The notes under the pieces were generated by a model. The model was not told the origin of the DNA. It saw only the letters and a list, made by a program, of their open reading frames with translations, and ran no database searches. Made by a program: the position numbers and the translations under genes. This document shows positions 46,643-55,895 of a DNA stretch of 64,000 bases, in pieces. The stretch lies in contig NZ_SRLE01000004.1 in the NCBI RefSeq assembly GCF_004745945.1, forward strand, positions 248,001 through 312,000, read 5' to 3'. Positions within the stretch are counted from its first letter, which is position 1; every line of letters starts with the position of its first letter. The DNA comes from Mangrovimicrobium sediminis (lineage in GTDB: Bacteria > Pseudomonadota > Gammaproteobacteria > Pseudomonadales > Halieaceae).

Positions 46643-48100
46643 TCATCCGCCGCTGGCGAGGCAGTGCCAGCAGTGCATGGCGCCGTAGGCTCGCCAGGGT
46701 CGCCAGCCCTGCGCCGCGCTGTGTACCCCCGCGGGCTTGTCGACGCCCAGCGCGCGCATCAGGCCGAGGTCCGACTGCGGCATGGCGTCCGGGTCACCCA
46801 GGGCGCGCATGGCAATGTAATCGGTGGTCCACGGCCCGATGCCGGGAATCGCCAGCAACTGCGCGCGGGTGCGCTCGACGTCTGTGCCGGGGTGCAATTC
46901 GAACGTGCCCTCGGCAACCAGCCGCGCCAGGTGCCAGACGGTTTCAGCACGCCGCCGGTTAAGCCCCAGTGTCGCCAGTTCGGTGACATCGGCAGCGGCT
47001 ATCGCTGTCGCATCCGGCGGCAGTCGCTCGATGCCGGGCAAGGGTGTCTCCAGCGGTTCGCCAAACCGCTCCACGAAGCGCGTGAATACCGTTGAAGCGG
47101 CCCTTACCGACACCTGCTGGCCGAGCACGGCGCGCAGGGCGAGTTCAAAGCCATCGACGGTGCCGGGAATACGCAGCCCCGGCGTCGCCGCCACCAGTGG
47201 CGCCAGTAGCGGATCGCCGGCCAGCTGCGCATCGACGACCTGCGGGTGCGCGTCGAGGTCGAACAGCTGGCGTAATTGCGCCACCACCTGGCTGATTTGC
47301 GGGACCAGCGCAGGCGCGATATGCACCTCAAGATGATGCTGGCCGGGTACATCGCGCGCGCTGAACCAGCCTACCGCAGAGCGTGTACGCAAGCTGCCGG
47401 TAAAACGCTCGCCGTCGTAACTGACCAGCCCGCCGCCACTGCGCGAGCCGAGAAAGCCCGCCAGCGCCTCCCACGCCAGGGGGGGACGGTAGGACAGCCG
47501 CAGCCGCACGCCCTCGCCCGCCGCCTGTCTGCCGCGCTGGCTGCGCAGGTCCGAGGGGCTCAAACGGTAGTGGCGGCGGAACGCGTCGTTGAAGCGCCGC
47601 AGGCTGGAATAGCCGCTGGCAAAGGCGATATCGACAACCTTCAGGGAGGTCTCGGTCAGCAATTGCTTGGCCAGCAACAGGCGATATGTCTGCGCCAGGG
47701 CGATGGGGCTGACACCGAATTCCTGCTCCACCGCGCGTCGCAATTGGCGGCTGCTGACCTGCATCTGCGCGGCCAGGTTTTCCAGCGAATCGCCCTGCAG
47801 GGCGCCCTCCCGGATGCGGATGGCGGCGCGCTGGGCGAGCCGGCTCACCGCATCGCTGGGCGCGTTGCCCGGGGCCAGTTCCGGCCGGCAGCGCAGACAG
47901 GGACGAAAGCCCGCCTGCTCGGCCGCGGCTGCATGGGCGAAAAATCGGCAGTTTTTCGCCAGCGGCGTGCGCACCCGGCACACCGGGCGACAGTAGACAC
48001 CGGTGCTGGTCACGCCGACAAAGAAGACGCCGTCGAAACGGGTGTCATGGGCCTTAACGGCGGCGTAACAGTGGGAGGGGTCTAGGTCGGCAGCAGTCAT
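46643..48100 (-). CDS. Ada N-terminal regulator fused to AlkA DNA-3-methyladenine glycosylase
   Basis: This 485-residue fusion combines an alkylation sensor/activator with a base-excision glycosylase. Residues 1-80 are the Ada zinc domain with C37, C41, C68 and C71, spaced exactly as C38/C42/C69/C72 of E. coli Ada, including the phosphotriester-methyl acceptor. Residues about 85-190 are an AraC-type HTH ([21 protein letters not shown]). The rest is AlkA, with the Hh[21 protein letters not shown] and the catalytic Asp in [11 protein letters not shown] 48100 is preferred over GTG 48109 because it restores the Ada cysteine numbering. This fusion type is known in other bacteria. Confidence 0.93.
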   Translation of the reverse strand: MTAADLDPSHCYAAVKAHDTRFDGVFFVGVTSTGVYCRPVCRVRTPLAKNCRFFAHAAAAEQAGFRPCLRCRPELAPGNAPSDAVSRLAQRAAIRIREGALQGDSLENLAAQMQVSSRQLRRAVEQEFGVSPIALAQTYRLLLAKQLLTETSLKVVDIAFASGYSSLRRFNDAFRRHYRLSPSDLRSQRGRQAAGEGVRLRLSYRPPLAWEALAGFLGSRSGGGLVSYDGERFTGSLRTRSAVGWFSARDVPGQHHLEVHIAPALVPQISQVVAQLRQLFDLDAHPQVVDAQLAGDPLLAPLVAATPGLRIPGTVDGFELALRAVLGQQVSVRAASTVFTRFVERFGEPLETPLPGIERLPPDATAIAAADVTELATLGLNRRRAETVWHLARLVAEGTFELHPGTDVERTRAQLLAIPGIGPWTTDYIAMRALGDPDAMPQSDLGLMRALGVDKPAGVHSAAQGWRPWRAYGAMHCWHCLASGG

Positions 48101-48176
48101 GGCGGACACTGTAGTGCCCGCCGCCGGCGACTGCTAGCCATTTTCGGACACGATCATCGGCGCCGGTTGCCCCGGC

Positions 48177-49715
48177 TCAGGCGCGTCCCAGTCGCTGCGC
48201 GAGCATCACCTCGAGTTCGCGCCGCGCCACCTTGTTGCTGGGCAGCAGCGGCACTTCCTCGCGCGAGATGACCACGTACTCGCGCGGCACCTTGTAGCTC
48301 GACAGGCACTCGCCCAGGGCGGCGCGCAGCGCCTCCGGCTCGACGGTCTCACCGTCGCGCGGCACCACCGCCGCCACCAGTAACTGGCCGCGCTCCTGGT
48401 CCGGGATGCCCAGCACATAGGCGGAGTGCACCCCCTCCAGTTGCTGCATTTCCTGCTCGACCTCGGCCGGGGAGACGTTGGCACTGGCGGTCTTGATCAT
48501 GTCGCCGTCGCGGCCGACAAACAGGATACGCTCACCGTGGCGTTCACCCATGTCGCCGGTGTGGTAGTAGCCGTCCGCGGTGAAATAGCCCTCGCGTTCG
48601 AGCTTGTGCAGGCCCGGTGTCAACGCATAACCGCGCACCTGGATTTCGCCGCGCTCGCCCTCGGCCACCGGTTGGTCGTTCTCGTCCGCAACTCGGACTT
48701 CGAAGCCGTCGGCGATGTGATCCAGCGGCGGGCACAGGGGGTAGCCCGGCACGCGCACCTCGTCACCCCAGGAGTACGGCCCGATGGTCTCGGTCATACC
48801 CAGTGCCCAGATCGGCCAGCCCTCCGGCGGGCGCATCTCGTCGCCCTCGGCGAGCACGCTGCCCATGGCGTAGCGGCTGTTGCGCAGGGTCGCCTCGGCG
48901 CACAGGGTGGCCGCACCGGCGGCCAGGTTGGGGAGCAGGTACATCATCAGGCCGCCGACCCAGAACATCGGCATCAGCGCCGGGTATTCCTGGCCGGACT
49001 GCAAGGGCAGTTTGCGGCGCAGGAAGTGGGTGCGCGCGAGCACCGCCCCGTGGTTGTGCTTGACGCCCTTGGGCATGGCCATCGAGCCCGAGGTGTAGAT
49101 CTCCATGACCTGGTCGGTCGGGTAGATCTCCGCCTCCACCGCCTCGAGCAGGGCCTCGTCGACGCTCTCCGCCTCGGCCAACAACCAGCTGCGCGCGCGC
49201 ACACCCTGCGGCAGGTCGTCGCCATCGGAGACCACCCAGCGCAGGAACGGCACATCGGTCAGGCGCAGTTCCTGGGCACAGCCATAGAGGCCCGGCAGTG
49301 CTTCGGCGACACGCTGTGCGTAGTCCTTGCCCAGGATCTGGCGTTGCACGATCAGGCCTGTGACATCGGACTGGCGCAGCACGCGCACCAGGTCGTGCGA
49401 CTTGAGCAGGGTGCTCAGGGGCACGGCGATGGCGCCGATGCGGGCGATGGCGCAGAACTGCACGACAAAGCCCACACTGTTCGCCGCGATAAACCCGATG
49501 CGCGTGCCCTTGCCGGCACCGCGGGCGAGCAGCGCGCGGGCCAACCGGGCGGATTCGCGTTCGAGTGCCGCGAAGGTGATGGTTTCTTCCGGCAGCGCCG
49601 GATCCTGGAAACGAACCGCAACGGCGTCGCCATAGGCGGCCGCGATGGCGCGAATAAACTGGGGAAAAGTGCTGGCGGTTTCAGGCACGCCAGGCTGGTA
49701 GGTTTCACCGCTCAC
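48177..49715 (-). CDS. class I AMP-forming acyl-CoA synthetase/ligase
   Basis: The enzyme activates a carboxylic acid via acyl-AMP to a CoA thioester. The 512-residue protein has the phosphate loop YTSGSMAMPKGVKH (a variant of YTSGTTGxPKG), the A5 motif GMTETIG, A7-A8 YHTGDMGE ... FVGRDGDMIKTASANVSPAEVE, and the A10 lysine in LPSNKVARREL. The GTG start has GGAGA upstream. It is last in an operon with an enoyl-CoA hydratase-like protein, a YciI protein, a CitE-like lyase and a cupin, so it probably supplies that pathway with its CoA ester; the acid is unknown. Confidence 0.9.
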   Translation of the reverse strand: MSGETYQPGVPETASTFPQFIRAIAAAYGDAVAVRFQDPALPEETITFAALERESARLARALLARGAGKGTRIGFIAANSVGFVVQFCAIARIGAIAVPLSTLLKSHDLVRVLRQSDVTGLIVQRQILGKDYAQRVAEALPGLYGCAQELRLTDVPFLRWVVSDGDDLPQGVRARSWLLAEAESVDEALLEAVEAEIYPTDQVMEIYTSGSMAMPKGVKHNHGAVLARTHFLRRKLPLQSGQEYPALMPMFWVGGLMMYLLPNLAAGAATLCAEATLRNSRYAMGSVLAEGDEMRPPEGWPIWALGMTETIGPYSWGDEVRVPGYPLCPPLDHIADGFEVRVADENDQPVAEGERGEIQVRGYALTPGLHKLEREGYFTADGYYHTGDMGERHGERILFVGRDGDMIKTASANVSPAEVEQEMQQLEGVHSAYVLGIPDQERGQLLVAAVVPRDGETVEPEALRAALGECLSSYKVPREYVVISREEVPLLPSNKVARRELEVMLAQRLGRA

Positions 49716-49779
49716 CGGTGTTCTCCTTTTTCATTGTGGTTATTGTCGGTCATTGTGTTTTTTTTCGGTTTTTCTGGGG

Positions 49780-50295
49780 TTATTTTCTGGCCGCCGAGGG
49801 CGGCGGCATATCCAGCCAGGCTTGGCGCTGGCTGGCGGCTATCTGCGCCGCGCGCTGGTAGAACGCGGCGTCGCGGGCGTGGTTGACGAAATCGAAGCCG
49901 TTCGCGTTGCGGTACTCGAGTACCTCTACGCCCTCGGGACCTGCCGTATAGGTGTAGGGAACGTCAGCTTCGATGAAGAACCCGTCGCCGGCCTCGAGCG
50001 TCTCGCGGCCCAGGCGCAGCGACCCCGCGATCACGTAATACAGGCAATCCTGGTCGTGACTGTGCAGCAGCAGCGGGAACTCCGCCTTGAACCAGACGTG
50101 CACCAGGCTGAATCCGGGCAGGTCGACCAGCACGCGTGAGCGCGCGCCCTCGCCGTAGCCGGCGTCGACCAGCGCCTGCACGCCCTCGGCCTGTACCGGA
50201 GTCAGCGGTGCGTGACGCATGATGCCAGTGTCCTCGAGATCCACCGCTTCGGCGAAGCGAAAAATACTCATCCTGGCGGTCTTTTCCTGCAACAT
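49780..50295 (-). CDS. cupin-domain protein, 171 residues
   Basis: This cytoplasmic single-domain cupin has PLLLHSHDQDCLYYVIAGSLRLG (about residues 75-97), with the metal-type H-x-H pattern, and AGDGFFIEADVPYTYTAGPEG. Conserved His residues suggest a metal site, so it may be a small isomerase, decarboxylase or dioxygenase acting on a pathway intermediate. An excellent GGAGG ribosome site precedes the ATG. Fourth gene of the ligase operon. Confidence 0.85.
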   Translation of the reverse strand: MLQEKTARMSIFRFAEAVDLEDTGIMRHAPLTPVQAEGVQALVDAGYGEGARSRVLVDLPGFSLVHVWFKAEFPLLLHSHDQDCLYYVIAGSLRLGRETLEAGDGFFIEADVPYTYTAGPEGVEVLEYRNANGFDFVNHARDAAFYQRAAQIAASQRQAWLDMPPPSAARK

Positions 50296-50385
50296 GTAGA
50301 CCTCCTGTCGTCGCCGGGCGACGCTTAGTCTGCTCTTATTGTTCTCTTGTTATTTTCTGCCGGCGGAAGCTACCCGCCGTGTCGG

Positions 50386-51258
50386 CTAGCGCGCCGCGAT
50401 AGCCTCGGCCAGTGCCAGCGTGCGCCGGGCTTCCTCCACGTGCAGTGCTTCGACCAACCGGCCGCGCACCACTACCACGCCCTTGCCCTCGGCACTGGCG
50501 TTTTCAAACGCCTCGATGATCTCCCGCGACGAGGCCAGCTCGGCGGCGTCGGGGGCGAAGGCCAGGTTGGCCGCCTCGATCTGCCGCGGGTGGATCAGGC
50601 TCTTGCCGTCGAAGCCGAGTTCACGCCCCTGGGCACAGGCGAAGGCCAGGCCCTCGTTGTCTTCCAGGTCGAGGTGCACGCCGTCGATCACCGCCAGTTC
50701 GTTGGCGCGGGCGGCGTACACACAGAGGTTGAGCGCAGCGATAAACCCGAGGCGCTCGCGGGTGTGGCGCACCCGGGTATCCTTGGCCAGGTCGGAGGTG
50801 CCCAGCACGATGCCGGCAAGGCGCGGGTGGGTGCAGGCAATCTGGCCGATCTGCAGGATGCACTGCGGTGTCTCCGCCATGATCCACACCGGGATGCCAT
50901 CGTCGCAATCGGCGGAGTCAGCTGCGTCGATAGCTGCCAGCAGGTGCTCGGGCGAACCGATCTTGGGGAACAGCAGCGCATCCGGTCGAACGCCACTGCG
51001 CCCCAGCGCCGCCAGGTCATCCCGCCACCAGGCCGAACCCGGGGCGTTGACCCGCACGATCAGTTCGCGCTCGCCGTAACCCCCCGCCTGCAGCGCTTGC
51101 ACCACCAGGCTGCGCGCTTCGGCCTTGGCCTCGGGCGCTACCGCGTCCTCGAGGTCCAGAATCAGGGCATCGGCAGGCAGGCTGCGCGCCTTGTCCAGCG
51201 CACGCGCGTTTGAGCCCGGCATGTACAGCACGGAACGCCGCGGTCGCACCGCGCTCAC
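50386..51258 (-). CDS. HpcH/HpaI aldolase / CitE-like acyl-CoA lyase
   Basis: The 290-residue TIM-barrel protein resembles the CitE/malyl-CoA/citramalyl-CoA lyase group: LILDLEDAVAPEAKAEAR (about residues 30-47), RVNAPGSAWW, the magnesium-binding glutamate in MAETPQCILQIG, GTSDLAKDTR, and FDGKSLIHPRQIE. Such enzymes cleave or form a C-C bond in 3-hydroxyacyl-CoA esters. No CitD/CitF subunits are present, so citrate lyase itself is excluded. GTG start with a GGAGGG site upstream. The 90-base gap before the cupin gene is empty. Confidence 0.9.
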   Translation of the reverse strand: MSAVRPRRSVLYMPGSNARALDKARSLPADALILDLEDAVAPEAKAEARSLVVQALQAGGYGERELIVRVNAPGSAWWRDDLAALGRSGVRPDALLFPKIGSPEHLLAAIDAADSADCDDGIPVWIMAETPQCILQIGQIACTHPRLAGIVLGTSDLAKDTRVRHTRERLGFIAALNLCVYAARANELAVIDGVHLDLEDNEGLAFACAQGRELGFDGKSLIHPRQIEAANLAFAPDAAELASSREIIEAFENASAEGKGVVVVRGRLVEALHVEEARRTLALAEAIAAR

Positions 51259-51286
51259 CGCACCGCCCTCCCCGGGCCTGCCGCGC

Positions 51287-51586
51287 TCACGGCAACACCT
51301 TCTTGAAGGGCTTGACCTTGAGGCTCTTGTGCACGCCGTTGATCACATACGGGTCGGCGTCGGCCCAGGCCTGCGCGGCCTCCAGGGAATCGAATTCGGC
51401 GACGATCAGGCTGCCGGTGAAACCCGCCTCGCCCGGGTCCTCGGCATCCACCGCCGGGTGCGGCCCGGCGAGCAGCAGGCGTCCCTGCTCGAGCAGTTCC
51501 TGCACCCGGGCCAGGTGTGCCGGCCGGTTGGCCATGCGCAGGGCCAGGGTGTCATCCGCGTCCTGGCTGATAATGGCGTACCACAT
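51287..51586 (-). CDS. YciI family protein
   Basis: The 99-residue ferredoxin-like alpha-beta barrel has the YciI pattern: [24 protein letters not shown] (His and Asp region) and [24 protein letters not shown]. Relatives include muconolactone-isomerase-like dechlorinases, so a small enzymatic step in the CoA pathway is possible. GGAG lies before the ATG, and the gene sits 57 bases after the enoyl-CoA hydratase-like gene. Confidence 0.9.
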   Translation of the reverse strand: MWYAIISQDADDTLALRMANRPAHLARVQELLEQGRLLLAGPHPAVDAEDPGEAGFTGSLIVAEFDSLEAAQAWADADPYVINGVHKSLKVKPFKKVLP

Positions 51587-51643
51587 GGGGATTTAACTCC
51601 TGTGCAATTCTTTGAATAGGGGCTCTTGAGGGAAGGACTGTGC

Positions 51644-52444
51644 TCAGCTGCGCTTGCCGCGCGCGCGAAGTTGCGCCAGGCGCTCCTCCATCACCGAGAC
51701 ATCCACCTTGCTGTTATAGGCACGCGAGCGCTGGCCTTCCATCGCCAGGCCGTTGGCCAGGCTGTCTTCCCAACCCTCGTTCATCATCGCCTTGATGTGC
51801 TCGAGGGTGTCGGGGATGCATGTTGCGATCTGCCGCGCGCACTCCAGTGTCGATTCGAGGAGATCGTCCGCCGGGAACACGCGGTTGACCAGCCCCCAGT
51901 CGCAGGCCTCCTGCGCGCTGAAATAGTCGCCGGTGAAACTGATCTCGCGGGCGCGGTTGATACCGACCAGGCGCGGCAGCTTCTGTGACAACCCCCACCC
52001 GGGCAGCAGGCCGACCCGCGCATGGGTGTCGGCGAAGCGGGCTTTTTCCGACGCGTAAATAAAGTCACAGGCCAGGGCCAGTTCAAAACCGCCAGTGACC
52101 GCCACGCCGTTGATCGCGCCTATCAGCGGCTTGCAGCAGCGGGCAAAGGCCTGCATCAGCGGCGCGTCGTAGCCGAGGAAATCGTCGCGGGCCAGCACGC
52201 TGTTGTCCTCGGTGAGCACGTTGAGGTCCAGGCCGGCGCAGAACGCCTTGCCGCGCCCGGTAAGGACGATGGCGTGCACGGCGGGGTCGTCGGACAGGGC
52301 CTCGAGTGCCGCGCGCAGGCCGTCCAGCAGGGCCAGGGTCAACGCGTTGAACTGTTCCGGGCGATTGAGTTCTACCAGTGCGATACCCTGGCCCCGGCTG
52401 ACCAGTACCTGGCCGTCGGCCAGCGACTCGGTCGCTTGCAGCAT
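51644..52444 (-). CDS. enoyl-CoA hydratase/isomerase (crotonase) family protein
   Basis: The 266-residue crotonase-fold protein has oxyanion-hole segments AFCAGLDLN (about residues 66-74) and NGVAVTGGFELALACD (about 108-123). The first general-base glutamate (in GGFELA) is present. The second, normally in a PExxLG motif, is replaced in DTHARVGLLPGWG, so simple hydratase chemistry is doubtful; an isomerase, hydrolase or lyase is possible. GGAG before the ATG. It is first in the five-gene minus-strand operon. Confidence 0.9.
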   Translation of the reverse strand: MLQATESLADGQVLVSRGQGIALVELNRPEQFNALTLALLDGLRAALEALSDDPAVHAIVLTGRGKAFCAGLDLNVLTEDNSVLARDDFLGYDAPLMQAFARCCKPLIGAINGVAVTGGFELALACDFIYASEKARFADTHARVGLLPGWGLSQKLPRLVGINRAREISFTGDYFSAQEACDWGLVNRVFPADDLLESTLECARQIATCIPDTLEHIKAMMNEGWEDSLANGLAMEGQRSRAYNSKVDVSVMEERLAQLRARGKRS

Positions 52445-52620
52445 GCCTACTCCAAAATCAGGTTTCTGAAACGCGTATTATGCGCTGCATCGGCCGTGGA
52501 AAACACCCATCGCCGCGTGGCTAGCGCTGTTTCTGCCCCGGTCAATGCGCTGCGCAGTGCATTTGTCCACGCAATCACAGGCAGGCTCGGTCGGACCACA
52601 GAACGGCTCAAGCACGGCTC

Positions 52621-52652
52621 CAGGACAACTACAGGACAACTACAGGACAACT
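52621..52652 (+). repeat. 11-base tandem repeat, almost three units
   Basis: CAGGACAACTA occurs twice and CAGGACAACT once, end to end, 36 bases before the transporter GTG. Spacing and location are compatible with a leader or activator-binding repeat. Confidence 0.85.
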
Positions 52653-52687
52653 GTTCGACAAGTGTCGGAAAACGAAAGGAGAACACC

Positions 52688-53896
52688 GTGATCAACGCCA
52701 TCGTCCTGCTCGCCGCAGCGGCAATCGCTGGCTACCTCGCCTTCTCGCCGCGGCTGGCGCGCTCCTCGCGCTGGAAAGCGACCGTCACGCCGCTGGCCTC
52801 CATCATGGGCAGCGGCTTCCTGGTCAGCGCCCCGCTGCTGGCCACGACCGTGGGTCTCTACGCGCTCCCGGCAATGGCCTGCCTGTTGCTCCTGGCCTAC
52901 ACCATCGGCGGCGCCATCCGCTTCAACATCCGCTATTTCGAACCCATCGAACACGCGGGCCACGGTCCGACGCAGACCCTGGCCTTTCTCTCGCGTGTCG
53001 TGCTTTCGGGCGCCTATTTCATTTCCGTGAGCTACTACCTGCAACTGCTGGCGGCATTCCTGGGCACCGGGCTCGGAATCGAATCGGAGATGTTCGAGGA
53101 ACTCACCACCACTGCGCTGCTGGTCCTGATCGGCGGCATCGGCATGTGGCGGGGACTCGACATGCTCGAAGGGCTGGAAAAGTACACGGTGGCATTGAAC
53201 CTGGGGATGATCGGCGCACTGCTGCTGGCCCTGGCCATCTACAACGCCGGCCTGGCCGTCTCCGGGCAGTGGCAACTGCCGACGCTGGCGTCCGGCGCCG
53301 ACGGGCACGACCTGCGTGTGCTGCTCGGCTTGCTGATCGTGGTGCAAGGTTTCGAGACCTCGCGCTACCTGGGCGATGAACACTGCGCCGAGGAACGCAT
53401 CGCCACCATGCGCCTCGCGCAATGGATCTCGGCGGCGGTCTACCTGGTCTTCATCGGCCTGGCGACGGTGTTGTTCACCGGCGATACCGGCGCCGACGTC
53501 ACCGCCATCATTCACCTGATGGGCCCGGTGGCGGCGGTTCTGCCGGCGCTGATCGCCATCGCCGCCATCAGCAGCCAGTTCAGCGCCGCGGCGGCGGACA
53601 ACGAGGCTGCGGGCGGCCTGGTCGAGGACATTACCCACGGCCGACTGCCCATCCGCTATGCCTACGCCTTCGTGCTGCTGGCAACCCTCGCGATCACCTG
53701 GTCGAGCAACGTGAACCAGATCATCGCCTATGCATCGCGGGCTTTCGCCCTGTTCTACGCCCTGCAGTGCCTGGTCGCGCTGCAGGTGGCCTGGGGTGAG
53801 CGCGGCCTGGCACATCGCCGCTGGCGCGTTGTCGGCTACGGCCTGCTGGGCGGCGCCTGCCTGCTGGTGTTTGCCCTCGGTATTCCCGCCGAATAG
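52688..53896 (+). CDS. multi-pass membrane protein, LeuT-fold (APC-like) transporter suspected
   Basis: The 402-residue protein has about 11 hydrophobic helices. The first helices read VTPLASIMGSGFLVSAPLLA, resembling the broken helix 1 (G-S-G-x-L) of amino-acid/polyamine/organocation transporters, and IAAISSQFSAAAADNEAAGGL recalls the later substrate-ion helix. I do not know a named family. The GTG at 52688 is preceded by AAAGGAGAA four bases away, so the longer open frame upstream is not used. Divergent from the CoA-operon. Confidence 0.75.
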   Translation: MINAIVLLAAAAIAGYLAFSPRLARSSRWKATVTPLASIMGSGFLVSAPLLATTVGLYALPAMACLLLLAYTIGGAIRFNIRYFEPIEHAGHGPTQTLAFLSRVVLSGAYFISVSYYLQLLAAFLGTGLGIESEMFEELTTTALLVLIGGIGMWRGLDMLEGLEKYTVALNLGMIGALLLALAIYNAGLAVSGQWQLPTLASGADGHDLRVLLGLLIVVQGFETSRYLGDEHCAEERIATMRLAQWISAAVYLVFIGLATVLFTGDTGADVTAIIHLMGPVAAVLPALIAIAAISSQFSAAAADNEAAGGLVEDITHGRLPIRYAYAFVLLATLAITWSSNVNQIIAYASRAFALFYALQCLVALQVAWGERGLAHRRWRVVGYGLLGGACLLVFALGIPAE

Positions 53897-54051
53897 CGCC
53901 ATATCCGATACAGGCGGCGCAGTAGACAGCCGGTGAGGGTGTGCTAACCTGAGAATTCATCGCACTGCCCGGCGAGCCGCGATTTTCCAGCGGCTGTCTA
54001 GGGGGGCTGCGCGACCAGATACCGGCTCCCGGGCCGGTCGGGGAGGTTGCT

Positions 54052-54771
54052 GTGGTAGGGCAATTGGCAAGGGCCTTGAAGGGCCCGGGTACGGCTGTAA
54101 CAGCGGTGGGCGCGGCACTCGTGGGTCTCGCCCCGACGCTCTCGGCCCGGGCGGAACCCCCCGCGCTGGCGCTTTCTCCCCGCCTGTTCACCTACCAGCA
54201 ACCGGCCGCCGCCGACCTCAACTACCGCCTCTCGGACACCACCCACATCGGCATCGATTACCGACCGGGCAGGGTTGCCGCGCCCGGCTCGGGCTTCCGC
54301 CTTCCCGGCCCTGTCAGCCAGCGCGAGCGTCCGGAATCTGCAAGGCTGGGCCTGTACCACCAGTTCAGCGAACAACTGGCGCTGGACCTGACCCTGGGCT
54401 GGGACAACTGGAACGCGCTCGACCAGATGGTCGACCAGGCCAACGCCCTGCCCTTCATCGCCCGCCACTCCCGCGGCACCAGCGATGTCGCCGTGGGCCT
54501 GGAATACGTGGTGACGCCGCGACTCATGCTGACTGCGGATTTCAGCTACGACCGCAATACGGATGCACTGTGGGGTCGCACACCCTCGGCGGTGCTGGAC
54601 CCGCGCCTGCAGGTGGGGGTGGGCGGCGAGTACGAACTCAACACATCGCTGAGCTTCCGCGGGTACCTCAACTACCTGGACGCCGACGCAGGCGGTGAAG
54701 CTGCCCAGCCGCGGGGCTACGACAAACCGTTCACCTACCAGATGGGTGTCAGCGCGCGCTGGAATTTCTGA
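54052..54771 (+). CDS. outer-membrane protein resembling the C-terminal half of FadL/OmpP1
   Basis: The 239-residue protein has a signal peptide (cleavage near ARA-EPP), regular amphipathic strands, and a C-terminal Phe (ARWNF). Strands such as DVAVGLEYVVTPRLMLTADFSYD and the final YQMGVSARWNF resemble the last strands of FadL-type fatty-acid channels, but FadL proteins have about 430 residues and a hatch domain that is missing here. GTG start with GGGAGG upstream. Not interrupted by stops, so it is a short family member rather than a pseudogene. Confidence 0.72.
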   Translation: MVGQLARALKGPGTAVTAVGAALVGLAPTLSARAEPPALALSPRLFTYQQPAAADLNYRLSDTTHIGIDYRPGRVAAPGSGFRLPGPVSQRERPESARLGLYHQFSEQLALDLTLGWDNWNALDQMVDQANALPFIARHSRGTSDVAVGLEYVVTPRLMLTADFSYDRNTDALWGRTPSAVLDPRLQVGVGGEYELNTSLSFRGYLNYLDADAGGEAAQPRGYDKPFTYQMGVSARWNF

Positions 54772-54847
54772 GCGGCCCGGGCCGGTAGCTCGTCGCAGCG
54801 GCGCTGCAGAGACCTACAGCACTACTGACAAGGGTACCGGCGCTCGA

Positions 54848-55864
54848 TCACTGTTCGCCGGGATACACACGCTTCCAGTCCCGCTTCATGTCCACGACCA
54901 GCCAGCCCCGCTCGGGCGCCACATCCAGGGCTTTGTCCAACCGCCCCATGTGGGAGTCACGGTCGTAGGCGTATTCGCGTTCGGCATCGGTGTGGTGCAC
55001 GATCAGGCCCAGTCGGGGCGTGGTATCGGCGCCGCTGCGCTGCACGGTGGTGTACTCGAGCATCTGCAGGTCGCCGTCGGAATTGCCGCCGGCCAGGATC
55101 GGACGACGACCGATATGCCGGTAGATACCCACCGGCTTGCCCGCCTTGTCGTCTATCAGAACCAACTTGGGCGCCTTGACGATGGTGGGAATGCCGTCGC
55201 GCATCTCCAGGGTCGCATCCAGTGTGGAGCCGACCACCTGTTCCGGCGGCACGCCGTAGACCTCCTCGGCAAAGACCCGCATGAAATCGACACCGCCACC
55301 GGAGACGATATACACCTTGAAGTCGTTGTCGCGCAGGTAGTCGAGCAACTCCAGCATGGGCTGGTAGACCATCTGCGTAAACGGCTTGCCGGTGCCCGGG
55401 TGGCGGGCCTTCTCGCGCCAGCGCGCCACCGAGGCGACGAACTCGTCCGCGGTCATCCCCGAGTGGGCGGTGAGCAACACCTCCATCAAGCCGGCCTTGC
55501 CGTGGGCGAGCAGCGCCGGCAGGTCGTTGGCCAGCACGCTGCGATAGGGTTCGCGCTCCTTCCACTCGGGATGGTCCGGGGCCATGTCGCGAATCTGCTG
55601 CAGCGCGAAATAGCCCTGGAAATACAGCGGCTGTTCGCTCCACAGGGTGCCGTCGTTATCGAAGGTCGCGATGCGCTCCGCGGGGGGCACGAAGCCATCG
55701 GACCCAGCGTCGGTGACCGTGGTTACGAATTGCACGATGGCGGATTTACTCGCCCCCGCCACCCAGGATGGCAGGGGGTCGGGGGCGGCGCCCGCTCCGG
55801 CCGATGGCAGCCATGCTGCGACCAGCAGTGCTGCGATCCGGAGCAGGCGCAATGCACCGGTCAT
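54848..55864 (-). CDS. periplasmic HAD-superfamily phosphatase
   Basis: The 338-residue protein has a signal peptide (cleavage near AGA-APD) and complete HAD motifs: I, FDNDGTLW (about residues 68-75); II, IVSGGGVDFM; III, lysine near KAPKLVLIDDKAGK; IV, GGNSDGDLQM. The C2-type cap between motifs I and II is helical. It probably acts as a periplasmic phosphomonoesterase; the substrate is unknown. A lipoprotein gene follows upstream on the same strand, 31 bases away. Confidence 0.87.
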   Translation of the reverse strand: MTGALRLLRIAALLVAAWLPSAGAGAAPDPLPSWVAGASKSAIVQFVTTVTDAGSDGFVPPAERIATFDNDGTLWSEQPLYFQGYFALQQIRDMAPDHPEWKEREPYRSVLANDLPALLAHGKAGLMEVLLTAHSGMTADEFVASVARWREKARHPGTGKPFTQMVYQPMLELLDYLRDNDFKVYIVSGGGVDFMRVFAEEVYGVPPEQVVGSTLDATLEMRDGIPTIVKAPKLVLIDDKAGKPVGIYRHIGRRPILAGGNSDGDLQMLEYTTVQRSGADTTPRLGLIVHHTDAEREYAYDRDSHMGRLDKALDVAPERGWLVVDMKRDWKRVYPGEQ

Positions 55865-55895
55865 CAGGTCATGCCCTGGCTGGCCGACACGCGCC

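Noticed and set aside
52621-52652. CRISPR-like array
   Set aside because: The 11-base units are directly adjacent without spacers, and there are no cas genes.
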